A DNA stretch of 64,000 nt from Sphingomonas sp. (GTDB taxonomy: Bacteria; Pseudomonadota; Alphaproteobacteria; Sphingomonadales; Sphingomonadaceae). Position 1 is the first letter of the stretch. The number at the start of each line of letters is the position of its first letter. This document shows positions 32,549 to 41,722 of the stretch, piece after piece. The translations under genes and the position numbers were made by a program. The stretch covers positions 76,241-140,240 of the forward strand of contig QFPK01000016.1 of the NCBI GenBank assembly GCA_003248865.1. The letters are read 5' to 3'. The notes below the pieces were generated by a model. The model was not told the origin of the DNA. It saw only the letters and a list, made by a program, of their open reading frames with translations, and did not search any database.

Positions 32549-33088
32549 TTATTTCGTCTTCTCGACCTGCTCGAAGTCCAGTTCCACCGGGGTCGCCCGG
32601 CCGAAGATGGACACGGAAACCTTCACGCGCGACTTTTCGTAGTCGATCTCTTCCACCAGGCCGGAGAAGCTGGCGAACGGGCCGTCCAGCACCTTCACCG
32701 AATCCCCGATCTCGAAGTTCGCCTTCTTCTTCGCCTTGGGCTGGGCCGCATCGGCCTCTGCCTTGGTGCTGAGGATACGGGCGGCCTCGGCCTCGGAAAT
32801 CGCCTGCGGCTTTCCGGAAGACCCAAGGAATCCAGTCACCTTCGGCGTGTTCTTCACAAGGTGATAGACCTGATCGTTCATTTCCAGCTTGGCCAGCACA
32901 TAGCCCGGGAAGAACTTCCGCTCGCTCTGCACCTTCTTGCCGCGGCGGACTTCCGTCACCTTTTCAGTGGGGACTTCGACCGCTTCGACCATGCCCTCGA
33001 GGCCCAGGCGGGCCGCGTCGGACACGATCTGGTCGCGCACCTTGTTCTCGAAGCCGGAATAGGCGTGAATGATGTACCAGCGCGACAT
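32549..33088 (-). CDS. nusG: transcription elongation/antitermination factor NusG
   Basis: A 179-residue protein that binds RNA polymerase and links it to Rho and the ribosome. NGN domain: RWYIIHAYSGFENKVRDQI and KFFPGYVLAKLEMND. KOW domain: GDSVKVLDGPFASFSGLVEEID. The linker has a lysine-rich stretch (AQPKAKKKANF). It follows secE by 5 bp. The 177-bp gap to rplK contains one GGGCGC/GCGCCC hairpin. Confidence 0.97.
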   Translation of the reverse strand: MSRWYIIHAYSGFENKVRDQIVSDAARLGLEGMVEAVEVPTEKVTEVRRGKKVQSERKFFPGYVLAKLEMNDQVYHLVKNTPKVTGFLGSSGKPQAISEAEAARILSTKAEADAAQPKAKKKANFEIGDSVKVLDGPFASFSGLVEEIDYEKSRVKVSVSIFGRATPVELDFEQVEKTK

Positions 33089-33093
33089 GTCGG

Positions 33094-33300
33094 TCAGGCC
33101 CCCAGACCCAGGAAGAACTTCACGATCCGGCCCAGCGCCTGGTCCACGCCCAGGAAGAACACCGCCAGGATCGACGTCATGATCAGCACGAGGATGGTCG
33201 TGCGAATGACTTCGGGCCGCGAAGGCCAGACGACCTTCGACGTTTCCAGTTGCACCTGCCGGACAAACTCCGCCGGGCTCGTCTTCGCCATTCGCTTCAA
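33094..33300 (-). CDS. secE: preprotein translocase subunit SecE
   Basis: A 68-residue short-form SecE with one membrane span (TTILVLIMTSILAVFFLGVDQAL) preceded by the conserved amphipathic helix and hinge (FVRQVQLETSKVVWPSRPE). It stabilises SecY in the protein-export channel. It precedes nusG as in most bacteria. Confidence 0.96.
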   Translation of the reverse strand: MKRMAKTSPAEFVRQVQLETSKVVWPSRPEVIRTTILVLIMTSILAVFFLGVDQALGRIVKFFLGLGA

Positions 33301-33475
33301 CCTTCCATCCGTCGCCGGCTGATGCGCCGAATCAACTCAGCGCGCTTTCACCAACAACAACTCCCGGCAGACGCCCCCTCGTTCGAAGGCATCGGCCGGG
33401 CCGAAAATCTGCGCCCGCCCTCCAGCGACTTGGGGGCGGCATCCGCCCTGTTCAAGGCGTCGGCTCCCAAGGCGT

Positions 33476-33551
33476 TGGCAGGAGTGGAGGGACTCGAACC
33501 CCCGGCCCTCGGTTTTGGAGACCGATGCTCTACCAACTGAGCTACACTCCT
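33476..33551 (-). tRNA. tRNA-Trp (CCA anticodon)
   Basis: 76-nt cloverleaf read leftward. Acceptor stem AGGAGTG/CACTCCT, D arm GCTC...GAGC, anticodon loop CTCCAAA with anticodon CCA, T arm GGGGG TTCGAGT CCCTC (one mismatch), and an encoded 3' CCA. Its position before secE-nusG is the classical one. Confidence 0.97.
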
Positions 33552-33569
33552 ACGGAGCGCGGGTGCGGG

Positions 33570-33598
33570 GCTATAAGGGACAGTGTGTTGCGAGGCAA
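33570..33598 (-). promoter_or_regulatory. promoter for tRNA-Trp (and probably secE-nusG)
   Basis: Leftward -35 TTGCCT (33598-33593) and -10 TATAGC (33575-33570), 17-bp spacer, about 19 bp before the tRNA 5' end. The start is GC-rich, as in stringent promoters of stable RNA genes. Confidence 0.6.
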
Positions 33599-33659
33599 GC
33601 GGCAACATCGCCGACCGCACCACTTGTTCAACCAACCCACCGGCAACACATATACTTAC

Positions 33660-34010
33660 ATGAAAACAGTTCGCGCCCAATGGAGCACGACCATCCTTGT
33701 CTGCCGAAAGTGCAGCCGAAAGCTGGATGGCGGCTTCGGGAACAAGGGCCGACAGTCGCTCACCAAATCGCTCAGGGCCACGACACCCTGCAGCAAGGGG
33801 CGCAAGGCTCCGTTCGGAATCCTGGAGGTCGGCTGTCAGGATATCTGCCCGAAGAATGCAGTGGTGGTAATCGATACCGCCCAGCCGTCGGAATGGCTGA
33901 TCGTCCCGCGCGGCGCTGACATCACCGCGCTTTCCCACTTGCTGGGCCTTGGCGGGCCGCGCCATCCGACCTCGGCCGTAGCGCGCAAACGGATCGCCCG
34001 GCCGGACTGA
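33660..34010 (+). CDS. thioredoxin-like (2Fe-2S) ferredoxin-type protein
   Basis: A 116-residue cytoplasmic protein. Four cysteines fit a thioredoxin-fold ferredoxin: Cys15 and Cys18 in LVCRKCSRKLDGGFG, and a later pair in VGCQDICPKNAVVV. The C-terminal half (WLIVPRGADITALSHLLGL) matches the usual end of this family. It would carry electrons or an iron-sulfur cluster, but no partner enzyme is adjacent. A Cys at ~43 (ATTPCSKG) is additional. The start at 33660 removes an upstream stretch that overlaps the tRNA. It is divergent from the tRNA-Trp unit. Confidence 0.75.
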   Translation: MKTVRAQWSTTILVCRKCSRKLDGGFGNKGRQSLTKSLRATTPCSKGRKAPFGILEVGCQDICPKNAVVVIDTAQPSEWLIVPRGADITALSHLLGLGGPRHPTSAVARKRIARPD

Positions 34011-34068
34011 AGGGCTTCACACCCACGGACTTTGCGGCGGCCGCCCACCATTTCCCAGCCGGGCAGCC

Positions 34069-34698
34069 TCAAACAGTCTGTGCGGGCAGCGCGTCTTCCG
34101 AAAGTGCCTCGTCGAGCAGGTCCGTCACATGCTGGAACAGCTCTTCGGTGGGCATCGTCGGATTGATCGCCATGCGCATCATGATCCCCACGTGCATCGC
34201 CATGATGATGTTCTGGATCTCCTCATGGCGTTTGTGCCGCCGCTCTTCCGGGACGAGGATGTTGAGCGCGGCCGTCATGCTTTCACCGACCCGCTCTTCG
34301 ATTTCCCTCAGCGAAGCGGCCAGATGTTCGTTGCGGCTCGCCTCGGCGATGATCTCCGCCATCAGCCGGCTCTGTTCCACCGGCTGTTCCATCGTGCAGA
34401 AGCGGTGCATCCATTCGCGAAGCGCGGGGCGGTCCTCATTCCTCAGCGCCGTCGCCAGCGTTTCCTCGCCCATCGAGGCCGCGAGATCGGCCTCGCAGAT
34501 TGCCGTCACGATCTGCTCCTTGTTGGCGAAGTCACGATAGATCTGGCCGACCTTCACACCCGACCGCTCGGCGATCTGCGCCATGCCGGTCTGGTGGAAG
34601 CCGTGCTCGATGAACAGGGTTCGCGCCGCTTCCAATATGGACTGGCGCCGCTGCCCTGCCCTGACCGTTCGTCCACTGCCTTCCATGCCGCAAATCAT
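34069..34698 (-). CDS. TetR/AcrR-family repressor of the adjacent RND pump
   Basis: A ~209-residue regulator. The N-terminal HTH is RRQSILEAARTLFIEHGFHQTGMAQIAERSGVKVGQIYRDFANKEQIV, a standard TetR DNA-binding domain. The C-terminal domain (REWMHRFCTMEQPVEQSRLMAEIIAEA...) is a ligand-binding helical bundle. It is divergent from the adaptor-pump-channel operon with a strong palindrome between them, so it most likely represses that operon and itself, releasing DNA on binding a pump substrate. Start: ATG 34698 has AAAGGG 11 bases upstream; ATG 34686 (MEGSGRTV) is an alternative. Confidence 0.88.
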   Translation of the reverse strand: MICGMEGSGRTVRAGQRRQSILEAARTLFIEHGFHQTGMAQIAERSGVKVGQIYRDFANKEQIVTAICEADLAASMGEETLATALRNEDRPALREWMHRFCTMEQPVEQSRLMAEIIAEASRNEHLAASLREIEERVGESMTAALNILVPEERRHKRHEEIQNIIMAMHVGIMMRMAINPTMPTEELFQHVTDLLDEALSEDALPAQTV

Positions 34699-34756
34699 CA
34701 ATCCGATCCCTTTCCCCTTGACAGGAAAACTAGCTCCGAGCATGAGCCGGATCAAG

Positions 34757-34778
34757 TGTGAATGAACGATCACTCACA
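34757..34778. promoter_or_regulatory. TetR-family operator palindrome
   Basis: Core TGAATGAACGATCACTCA, flanked by TG and CA to give a 22-bp palindrome with nine matching pairs of eleven. It lies 15 bp before the adaptor ATG and 59 bp from the repressor start, so one site can block both directions. Confidence 0.7.
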
Positions 34779-34792
34779 CCAAGGATGACATA

Positions 34793-35962
34793 ATGATGAA
34801 CCTTGACAGGGGCGCGGCTGTGCTGGGCCTCGCAATTCTTCTTGCTGCCTGCAATTCCGGATCCGAGGGCGGCGCTCCTCCCCCAGCCGAAGTCTCCTAT
34901 GTGGTTGCCCGGGTGGCCCCGGCGGTGCTCACGACAGAGCTGCCGGGCCGGACCAGCGCGGTGGAAACGTCCGAAGTTCGCCCGCAGGTCAGTGGTCTCG
35001 TCACGGCGCGCCTGTTTGAGGAAGGCCAGCTGGTGCGTCAGGGCCAGCCGCTCTACCGGATCGATGCCGCTTCCTATCAGGCGCAGGTTGAAAGCGCGCG
35101 CGCGGCCCTCGCACGGGCCCGTGCCACGGTCTCGACCTCGGCGGCGCTGTCCCGGCGCTATGCCGAGCTGGTGAAGATCAACGCCATTTCCCGGCAGGAA
35201 GCTGAAGAGGCCGTTGCCGCCGCCGAACAGGCGCGCGCAGATGTCGCAGCCCAGACCGCCGCGCTTCGCGCCGCCGAGATCGATCTGGAGCGCACGCTGA
35301 TCCGCGCGCCGATCAGCGGCCGAATCGGCCGTTCGACCGTGACCGTCGGCGCGCTGGTGAGCGCAGCGCAGGCGACCGAGCTTGCGACGATCCAGAGCCT
35401 CAACACCGTTTATGTCGACATCACGCAATCCAGCACGGAGATGCTGCGGCTTCGCCAGCAGCTGGCGGCCGGGCAACTGAGCCGCGCGGGCGATTCCGCC
35501 CGCGTGCGGCTGCGGCTGGAAGACGGCAGCACCTATGCCCATGAAGGCGTGCTGAAGTTCGCGGAAGTCACGGTGGACCCGCAGACCGGAAGTCAGGTGA
35601 TCCGCGCGCAGTTCCCCAATCCGCAGGGGCTGCTGCTGCCCGGCATGTTCGTCCGCGCCGAGGTGGTCGAGGGCGAGAAACTGGACGCCATGCTGGTGCC
35701 TCAGCGCGCGCTCAGCCGCAACGAACGCGGGCAGCCCGTGGTGACGCTGGTCGGCACCGACAATCAGCTGCAGCAGCGCATCGTGACCGCGCCGCGCACC
35801 ATGGGCGACAACTGGCTCGTCACCGACGGCCTGAAGCCCGGCGACAAGATCGTGGTTGAAGCCGCGCAGGTAATGATGCCCGGCGTGCCGGTGAAGGCCG
35901 TGCCGTATAACCCGGCGGCTCCCAAGGCAGGCACGGCGGCACCCGCCGCTGCGGGGCACTGA
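34793..35962 (+). CDS. RND efflux periplasmic adaptor lipoprotein (AcrA/MexA type)
   Basis: A 389-residue membrane-fusion protein. Lipoprotein signal ending LLAAC (Cys20), so lipid-anchored to the inner membrane facing the periplasm. It has the barrel-sandwich/lipoyl halves (SEVRPQVSGLVTARLFEEGQLVRQGQPLYRID and RTLIRAPISGRIGRSTVTVGALV), an alpha-hairpin between them, and the beta-barrel and membrane-proximal region (PNPQGLLLPGMFVRAEVVEG). It bridges the pump and channel encoded downstream. Two adjacent ATGs open the gene; AAGGA is 8 bases before the first. It ends 6 bp before the pump gene. Confidence 0.94.
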   Translation: MMNLDRGAAVLGLAILLAACNSGSEGGAPPPAEVSYVVARVAPAVLTTELPGRTSAVETSEVRPQVSGLVTARLFEEGQLVRQGQPLYRIDAASYQAQVESARAALARARATVSTSAALSRRYAELVKINAISRQEAEEAVAAAEQARADVAAQTAALRAAEIDLERTLIRAPISGRIGRSTVTVGALVSAAQATELATIQSLNTVYVDITQSSTEMLRLRQQLAAGQLSRAGDSARVRLRLEDGSTYAHEGVLKFAEVTVDPQTGSQVIRAQFPNPQGLLLPGMFVRAEVVEGEKLDAMLVPQRALSRNERGQPVVTLVGTDNQLQQRIVTAPRTMGDNWLVTDGLKPGDKIVVEAAQVMMPGVPVKAVPYNPAAPKAGTAAPAAAGH

Positions 35963-35968
35963 TCCGCC

Positions 35969-38900
35969 ATGGCCCGCTTCTTCATTGACCGGCCCATCTT
36001 CGCATGGGTCATCGCGATCATCATCATGCTGGCCGGCCTGCTGGCCATCCGCAGCCTGCCGATCTCGCAATTCCCGGCCATCGCGCCGCCGTCGATCTCC
36101 ATCACCGCCAACTATCCGGGTGCGGACGCCCAGACTCTGGAGCGGACGACGACCCAGATCATCGAGCAGCAGCTGAAGGGGATCGACAACCTTCGCTACT
36201 TCTCGTCCACCTCGTCCTCGTCAGGGATGGCCACCATCACGCTGACGTTCGAGCAGGGTACCGACCCGGACATCGCCCAGGTGCAGGTGCAGAACAAGCT
36301 GCAGGCGGCGCTGTCCCTGCTGCCGTCCGACGTGCAGCGCCAGGGCGTGCAGGTCGCGAAGTCGGCGATGAACTTCGCGGCGATCATCGCGCTCTATTCG
36401 CCCAAGGGCACCAAGGATCAGGTCGACCTCGCCGACCTCGTCGTGTCCCGCGTGCAGGATCCCGTCAGTCGTATCGACGGCGTCGGCGAGCTGATGCTGT
36501 TCGGCTCGCAATATGCGATGCGCGTGTGGATCGACCCCATCAAGCTGGCGAGCTATCAGCTGACCATCGGCGACGTGACGGCCGCGATCCAGGCGCAGAA
36601 TGCGCAGGTGTCGGCTGGCCAGATCGGCGGCCTTCCCGCCCCCGAGACACAGATGCTGAACGCCACCGTGTCGGTCCATTCCCGCCTGCAGACGGCGGAC
36701 CAATTCGGCGCAATCCGCCTGAAGACCAACTCCGGCGGTGCCATCGTGCGGCTGCGCGATGTGTCGCGCGTGGAAATGGGCGCAGAGACCTACGGCTTCC
36801 ACTCCCAATATAATGGCATGCCGGCGAGCGGCTTCGCCATCCGGCTGGCCTCCGGCGCGAACGCACTGGACACCATCGCGGACGTGAAAGCCGAAGTCGC
36901 GCGCATTGCACAGACGTTCCCCGACGATGTCCAGGTCGTCTATCCTGTGGATACCACGCCCTTCGTCCGGCTGTCGGTGAAACAGGTTGTGGAAACGCTT
37001 GTCGAGGCGGTCGTGCTGGTGTTCCTGGTGATGTTCCTGTTCCTGCAGAACTGGCGCGCCACCCTGATCCCCACCATTGCCGTGCCGGTCGTGCTGCTGG
37101 GCACCTTCGGCGTGATGGCGGTCGCGGGCTATTCGATCAACACGCTCACTCTGTTCGGGATGGTGCTGGCGATCGGCCTTCTCGTCGATGACGCCATCGT
37201 GGTGGTGGAAAACGTCGAGCGCCTGATCGTGACGGAGGGGCTGAGCCCGAGGGAAGCCGCGCGCAAATCCATGGACGAAATCACGGGCGCGCTGATCGGC
37301 ATCGCACTGGTGCTGTCGGCGGTGTTCCTGCCGATGGCCTTCTTCGGCGGCTCCACAGGGGTCATTTATCGCCAGTTCTCCATCACCATCGTCTCGGCCA
37401 TGGTGCTGTCGGTTCTGGTGGCGCTGATCCTGACGCCCGCCCTTTGCGCGACGATCCTGAAGCCGCACGACCCCGACAAGCACACGGGCGACGGCCCGCT
37501 GGGGCGCTTCTTCGCCTGGTTCAACCGCAGCTTCGATCGTGGCGTCGTCAGCTACGAGGGCTCCGTGGTGAAGGTGTCGCGCAACTGGAAGCGGTCGAGC
37601 CTCGTCTATCTGCTGGTGGTGCTGGTGATGGGCCTGATGTTCTGGCGCCTGCCCACGGGCTTCCTGCCGGATGAAGATCAGGGCAGCGCCATGGTGATGG
37701 TGCAGGCCCCGGCCGGCGCCTCGCTGCCGCGGACCGATCGGTCCCTGGCGCTGGTGCGGGATTATTTCCTGACGCATGAGAAAGCCAATGTGGACGGTGT
37801 CTTCACCGTCAGCGGCTTCTCCTTCGCCGGTCAGGGCCAGAATGCCGGCATGGCCTTCCTCAGCCTGAAGGACTGGGCAGACCGCCCCGGCGCCGAAAAC
37901 AAGGCGCAGGCGATCGTCGCCCGCGCGGCAGGCCCCCTCTCCCGCGATCGCGATGCGATGGTGTTCGCGATGATCCCGCCGGCCGTGTCGGAACTGGGCA
38001 ACGCGACCGGGTTCGACCTGTGGCTGGTGGACAGCACCGGCCAGGGCAATGAAGCCCTGACCCAGGCGCGCAACATGATGCTGGGCATGTCCATGCAGGA
38101 CAAGCGGCTGGCGCAGGTGCGGCCGATGAGCCTGGAGGACGCCCCACAGCTGAAGGTGAATGTCGATCAGGACAAGGCCGGAGCACTCGGCCTCGACATC
38201 GCCGCCATCAACAGCGCCATCGCCGTCAACTGGGGCAGCGCCTATGTCGACGACTTCATCGACCGCGGCCGGGTGAAGCGCGTGTTCGTGCAGGCGGATG
38301 AACATTATCGGCAGGCGCCCGAACGTCTGGACGACATCTATGTCCGCAGTTCGGACGGGCAGATGACCCCCTTCTCGGCCTTTGCCACGGCGGAATGGGG
38401 CAAGGGGCCCGTGCAGCTGACGCGCTACAACGGGCAGGCCGCCGTCCAGCTTCAGGGCGCAGCCGCGCCGGGCGTCAGCTCGGGCGACGCGATGGCCGCG
38501 ATGGAGGAAATCCACGCCAAGCTGCCGCCCGGCATCGGCCTGGAATGGACCGGCCTGTCGTGGGAAGAGCGGCTGTCGGGTGGGCAGGCGCCCGCGCTCT
38601 ATGCCCTCTCGCTGCTGATCGTCTTCCTTTCGCTCGCGGCGCTTTATGAGAGCTGGTCGGTGCCGTTCGCGGTGATGCTGGTGGTACCGCTCGGCGTGCT
38701 GGGTGCGCTTCTGGCGGCGCTGCTGACAGGCCTCAACAACGACATCTACCTGCAGGTGGGCCTGATCACGACCATCGGGGTCTCGGCCAAGAACGCGATC
38801 CTGATCGTGGAATTCGCCGAGGAACGGGTGCGACAGGGTATGCCCATCTTCGAGGCGGCAGTGGAATCGGCGCGGTTGCGGCTTCGGCCCATCCTTATGA

Positions 38901-39151
38901 CCAGCCTTGCCTTCATCTTCGGGGTGCTGCCGCTGGCGCTCTCCACCGGTGCGGGCGCAGGCGGGCAGAACGCCATCGGCCGCTCCGTGGTGGGTGGCAT
39001 GCTCACCGCAACGCTGCTCGCCATCTTCTTCGTTCCGATGTTCTTCATCCTCGTCAACCGCCTGTTCCGCCGCAAGGAAGGCAGCAACGGCAGCGACGCC
39101 CCGGCACCGGACACCGCTGCCGATACGGCCGTCGCCGGGAGTTCGCACTGA
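35969..39151 (+). CDS. RND multidrug efflux pump, HAE-1 family (AcrB/MexB type)
   Basis: A 1060-residue proton-driven drug exporter of typical length. It has twelve membrane spans and two large periplasmic loops. Proton-relay Asp407-Asp408 (GLLVDDAIVV) and the partner Lys in TTIGVSAKNAILIVEFAEE are visible. It begins ARFFIDRPIFAWVIAIIIMLAGLLAI and has SISQFPAIAPPSISITANYPGA, the hydrophobe/amphiphile exporter signature. It works as a trimer with the adaptor upstream and the channel downstream; the stop overlaps the channel ATG (TGATG). Substrates cannot be read from sequence. Confidence 0.97.
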   Translation: MARFFIDRPIFAWVIAIIIMLAGLLAIRSLPISQFPAIAPPSISITANYPGADAQTLERTTTQIIEQQLKGIDNLRYFSSTSSSSGMATITLTFEQGTDPDIAQVQVQNKLQAALSLLPSDVQRQGVQVAKSAMNFAAIIALYSPKGTKDQVDLADLVVSRVQDPVSRIDGVGELMLFGSQYAMRVWIDPIKLASYQLTIGDVTAAIQAQNAQVSAGQIGGLPAPETQMLNATVSVHSRLQTADQFGAIRLKTNSGGAIVRLRDVSRVEMGAETYGFHSQYNGMPASGFAIRLASGANALDTIADVKAEVARIAQTFPDDVQVVYPVDTTPFVRLSVKQVVETLVEAVVLVFLVMFLFLQNWRATLIPTIAVPVVLLGTFGVMAVAGYSINTLTLFGMVLAIGLLVDDAIVVVENVERLIVTEGLSPREAARKSMDEITGALIGIALVLSAVFLPMAFFGGSTGVIYRQFSITIVSAMVLSVLVALILTPALCATILKPHDPDKHTGDGPLGRFFAWFNRSFDRGVVSYEGSVVKVSRNWKRSSLVYLLVVLVMGLMFWRLPTGFLPDEDQGSAMVMVQAPAGASLPRTDRSLALVRDYFLTHEKANVDGVFTVSGFSFAGQGQNAGMAFLSLKDWADRPGAENKAQAIVARAAGPLSRDRDAMVFAMIPPAVSELGNATGFDLWLVDSTGQGNEALTQARNMMLGMSMQDKRLAQVRPMSLEDAPQLKVNVDQDKAGALGLDIAAINSAIAVNWGSAYVDDFIDRGRVKRVFVQADEHYRQAPERLDDIYVRSSDGQMTPFSAFATAEWGKGPVQLTRYNGQAAVQLQGAAAPGVSSGDAMAAMEEIHAKLPPGIGLEWTGLSWEERLSGGQAPALYALSLLIVFLSLAALYESWSVPFAVMLVVPLGVLGALLAALLTGLNNDIYLQVGLITTIGVSAKNAILIVEFAEERVRQGMPIFEAAVESARLRLRPILMTSLAFIFGVLPLALSTGAGAGGQNAIGRSVVGGMLTATLLAIFFVPMFFILVNRLFRRKEGSNGSDAPAPDTAADTAVAGSSH

Positions 39152-40569
39152 TGGGCAAGAAGCTGCCAAACACGCTGCTGACCACATTGATGGGCGCCGC
39201 CCTGCTGGGCGGGTGCAGCCTCGCGCCGCCGATGGAGCCGGTGGCGGGCGTGGTGCCCGCCGCGCTTCCGGCCGACGGCGTCTATCCTGCCGCAACGGAG
39301 GGCAGCGCCGCCGACATCGCCTGGCGCGACTTCTTTCTGGACGATCGGCTGAAGAGCGTGATCACCACCGGACTGGAGAACAATCGCGACCTCCGGGCCT
39401 CGGTGGCGAATGTGCTGGCCGCGCGGGCGCGATACCGGGTGCAACGCGCGGACCGGCTGCCCACCATCGGCGCATCGGGCAGCGCAACCTTCACCGATGA
39501 CATCGCCCAAGCCGCCGCGCTGGGCCAGCAAGGCGGCGGGAACGTCGAGTTCTACAGCGCCCAGATCGGGATTTCTGCATTCGAGATCGACCTGTTCGGA
39601 CGGGTCCGCAACCTGAGTGAAGCCGCCCTGCAAACCTACTTCGCCACCGAAGAGGCGCAGCGGGCCGCCCGCATCAGCCTCATCGCCGAAATCGCCAATG
39701 CCTGGCTCAGCTATGGCGCTGCGCAGGATCAGCTCCGCATCGCGGAAAAGACGCTCGTCACCTATCAGGAAACGCGAGACCTCACCCAGGCCCAGTTCCG
39801 CATCGGAGTCGCCTCCGAGCTGGAAGCGAGCCAGGCGGAGGCCCAGTATCAGGCGGCACGCACCGACATCGCGACCCTGCGCACCCAGCTGGCGCAGACG
39901 CGCAATGCGCTGGAGCTTCTGGCCGGCGCGCCAGTCACCGACGCTCTGCTGCCGCAGGGCTTGCCCGACGACGGCGCCACGCTGAAGTCGCTGCCGACGG
40001 GGCTGTCTTCCAGCGTGCTGCTACGCCGGCCGGACGTGCTGGGCGCAGAACGGCAGCTGCGGGCGCAGAACGCCAACATCGGCGCGGCGCGCGCGGCGCT
40101 GTTCCCGACCATCTCTCTGACGGCCACATACGGGACGGCGAGCACCGCGCTGTCGGGCCTGTTCGGAAGCGGCACCTTTGCCTACAATGTCTCGCCGGGC
40201 ATCAGCCTGCCGATCTTCGACATGGGCCGGCGGCAAGCCAATGTTCGCGCCGCGCAGGCCGATCAGCAGGCGGCGCTCGCAGCCTACGAAGGCGCGATCC
40301 AGTCCGCCTTCCGCGAGGTGTCCGATGCGCTGGCGCAGCGGGGTACCATAGGCGAGCAGGTGGATGGTCAGGCGCGGCGCGCGGAGGCCGCCCGCAAGGC
40401 CGCCACGCTGTCGGAGGCGCGTTATCGCGTCGGCGTCTCCTCGTTCCTTCAGGTGCTGGATGCCCAGCGGACCGCCTATGCCGCCGATCAGCTTCTGGTG
40501 CAGACCCGGCTCGCCGAACAGACCAACGGGATCGAGCTCTACCGCTCGCTGGGCGGCGGCCTCAGCTGA
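39151..40569 (+). CDS. outer-membrane efflux channel (NodT/OprM family) of RND pump 1
   Basis: A 472-residue channel lipoprotein; lipobox LLGGC (Cys23). Two structural repeats, each with a helix, beta-hairpin and helices, are complete. Repeat 1 has LENNRDLRASVANVLAARARY and FEIDLFGRVRNLSEAAL. Repeat 2 has LLRRPDVLGAERQLRAQNANIGAARAALFPTISL and PIFDMGRRQANVRAA. As a trimer it forms the barrel and periplasmic tunnel. It is translationally coupled to the pump. Confidence 0.95.
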   Translation: MGKKLPNTLLTTLMGAALLGGCSLAPPMEPVAGVVPAALPADGVYPAATEGSAADIAWRDFFLDDRLKSVITTGLENNRDLRASVANVLAARARYRVQRADRLPTIGASGSATFTDDIAQAAALGQQGGGNVEFYSAQIGISAFEIDLFGRVRNLSEAALQTYFATEEAQRAARISLIAEIANAWLSYGAAQDQLRIAEKTLVTYQETRDLTQAQFRIGVASELEASQAEAQYQAARTDIATLRTQLAQTRNALELLAGAPVTDALLPQGLPDDGATLKSLPTGLSSSVLLRRPDVLGAERQLRAQNANIGAARAALFPTISLTATYGTASTALSGLFGSGTFAYNVSPGISLPIFDMGRRQANVRAAQADQQAALAAYEGAIQSAFREVSDALAQRGTIGEQVDGQARRAEAARKAATLSEARYRVGVSSFLQVLDAQRTAYAADQLLVQTRLAEQTNGIELYRSLGGGLS

Positions 40570-40711
40570 ACACGACAGACGGGCTGTTTCGAATCCACGA
40601 CAACAGGAAGCGCGATCGCTTGAGTTATCGGCATCGGGCGTGGACATGCAGGACAAGTTGGAAAAGTCCAGCGCGGACGCCAGCTTGATGGCAGTCGAAA
40701 TTCGGTAAGAT

Positions 40712-41722
40712 TTGGAACAGGCGGCACCGGGCCTGAGCGCTGGGAGATGGAAACTGGCTGAGTTCCGGGTGATCATATGGGCTGGGCTGGCGGCGTCGAT
40801 TTCCGCCTGTGCGCCCATCAGGGGTGATCATCTGCCGACCTTGTCCGAGATCGATGTGCCTGACCGCTATGCGACGGCACCAGCCGGTTCAGACGCCGAA
40901 CGCAGCTGTGGCACGGGCAGTTGGCCGCGCCTGTTCGACGACGCCATTCTCGTCAATCTGTCGGAACGGGCCGAAGACCCATCCGTGCGGGCCGAAATAG
41001 CCTCGACCTACATAGCTCTTCGGCTGGCACAGGCCCGCAAATCGGATGCACAGGCGCGGATTGACAATCTGGCCGACCTGCAACAGCTCGCGAGCTTCCG
41101 CGCCAGGGCCAGCCTGGTGACCGAACGCGACCCTCTTCAGATCGATGCGGAGCGCGCGCGGATCGCCGCCGATCTTCCCTTGCAGGACAGTGCAGTCGCA
41201 ACCGGCGCCGCGCATATCGCCGCCTTGATCGGTGCGACGCCGGATGAAGTGCTGGCACATCTGGCCCTGCCGGCGGCTATCCCCACCGGCCCCGCAAACA
41301 TCCGGATCGGCCAGCCGTCCGAGCTTCGGGACCGGCGGGATGACTTGCGCGCCGCGAAAGGCCGGCTCCGCACGGCGAGCTGGCCGCTGGGCCCCTCCCC
41401 TGCAGCAGTCACTGCCTATCGCCGTGCCTTCCTGAAGGCGCAGGCGGACGTCGAGACAGCAGTAGCTGCCTTCGAAGGTGCGAATGCACATGAGCAAGGC
41501 CTGTTCGATGCACTGGCGAAAAGCGAGGCTGTGGCGGCGCTGGCCCGCCGGCAGTATCGAGAGGGGCTTTCCGATTATGCCGCCCTGTCAGGTACGGAAT
41601 TCGCACTGATGTCCATCCGGGGTGACCTTTCCGACGCCCGCGCGACACGTGCCAATGCGCTGATCCGGCTGTGCGATGCGCTTGGCCGGGCAGAGCCGAT
41701 GGGGGCCGGGGATGGCGATTGA
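40712..41722 (+). CDS. shortened TolC/OMF-like lipoprotein lacking both membrane beta-hairpins
   Basis: A ~336-residue relative of outer-membrane efflux channels, 130-150 residues shorter than normal. Lipobox ISAC after a hydrophobic IIWAGLAAS. Aligned by eye to the channel just upstream, SWPRLFDDAILVNL is followed directly by SVRAEIASTYIALRLAQAR. The first helix and the first beta-hairpin (up to the FEIDLFGR motif) are missing. After LRDRRDDLRAAKGRL it jumps to AVTAYRRAFLKAQADVETAVAAFEG, omitting the second beta-hairpin. The helical parts with EVEDAL/QYREGLSDY-type motifs remain. It may be an all-helical periplasmic lipoprotein unable to form a pore. Start unclear: TTG 40712 gives a basic n-region; GTG 40769 is an alternative. 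It overlaps the next gene by 11 bp. Confidence 0.75.
   Translation: MEQAAPGLSAGRWKLAEFRVIIWAGLAASISACAPIRGDHLPTLSEIDVPDRYATAPAGSDAERSCGTGSWPRLFDDAILVNLSERAEDPSVRAEIASTYIALRLAQARKSDAQARIDNLADLQQLASFRARASLVTERDPLQIDAERARIAADLPLQDSAVATGAAHIAALIGATPDEVLAHLALPAAIPTGPANIRIGQPSELRDRRDDLRAAKGRLRTASWPLGPSPAAVTAYRRAFLKAQADVETAVAAFEGANAHEQGLFDALAKSEAVAALARRQYREGLSDYAALSGTEFALMSIRGDLSDARATRANALIRLCDALGRAEPMGAGDGD

Noticed and set aside
33348..33965. A 205-codon leftward frame spanning tRNA-Trp
   Set aside because: It overlaps the tRNA and runs antisense to the ferredoxin-like gene; no start signal.
34718..34723. TTGACA as a -35 for the RND pump 1 operon
   Set aside because: No acceptable -10 lies 16-18 bp downstream.
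36221..39295. A 1024-codon leftward frame antisense to RND pump 1
   Set aside because: Same cause: complementary-strand shadow of a GC-rich gene, His/Arg-rich composition, no motif or ribosome-binding site.
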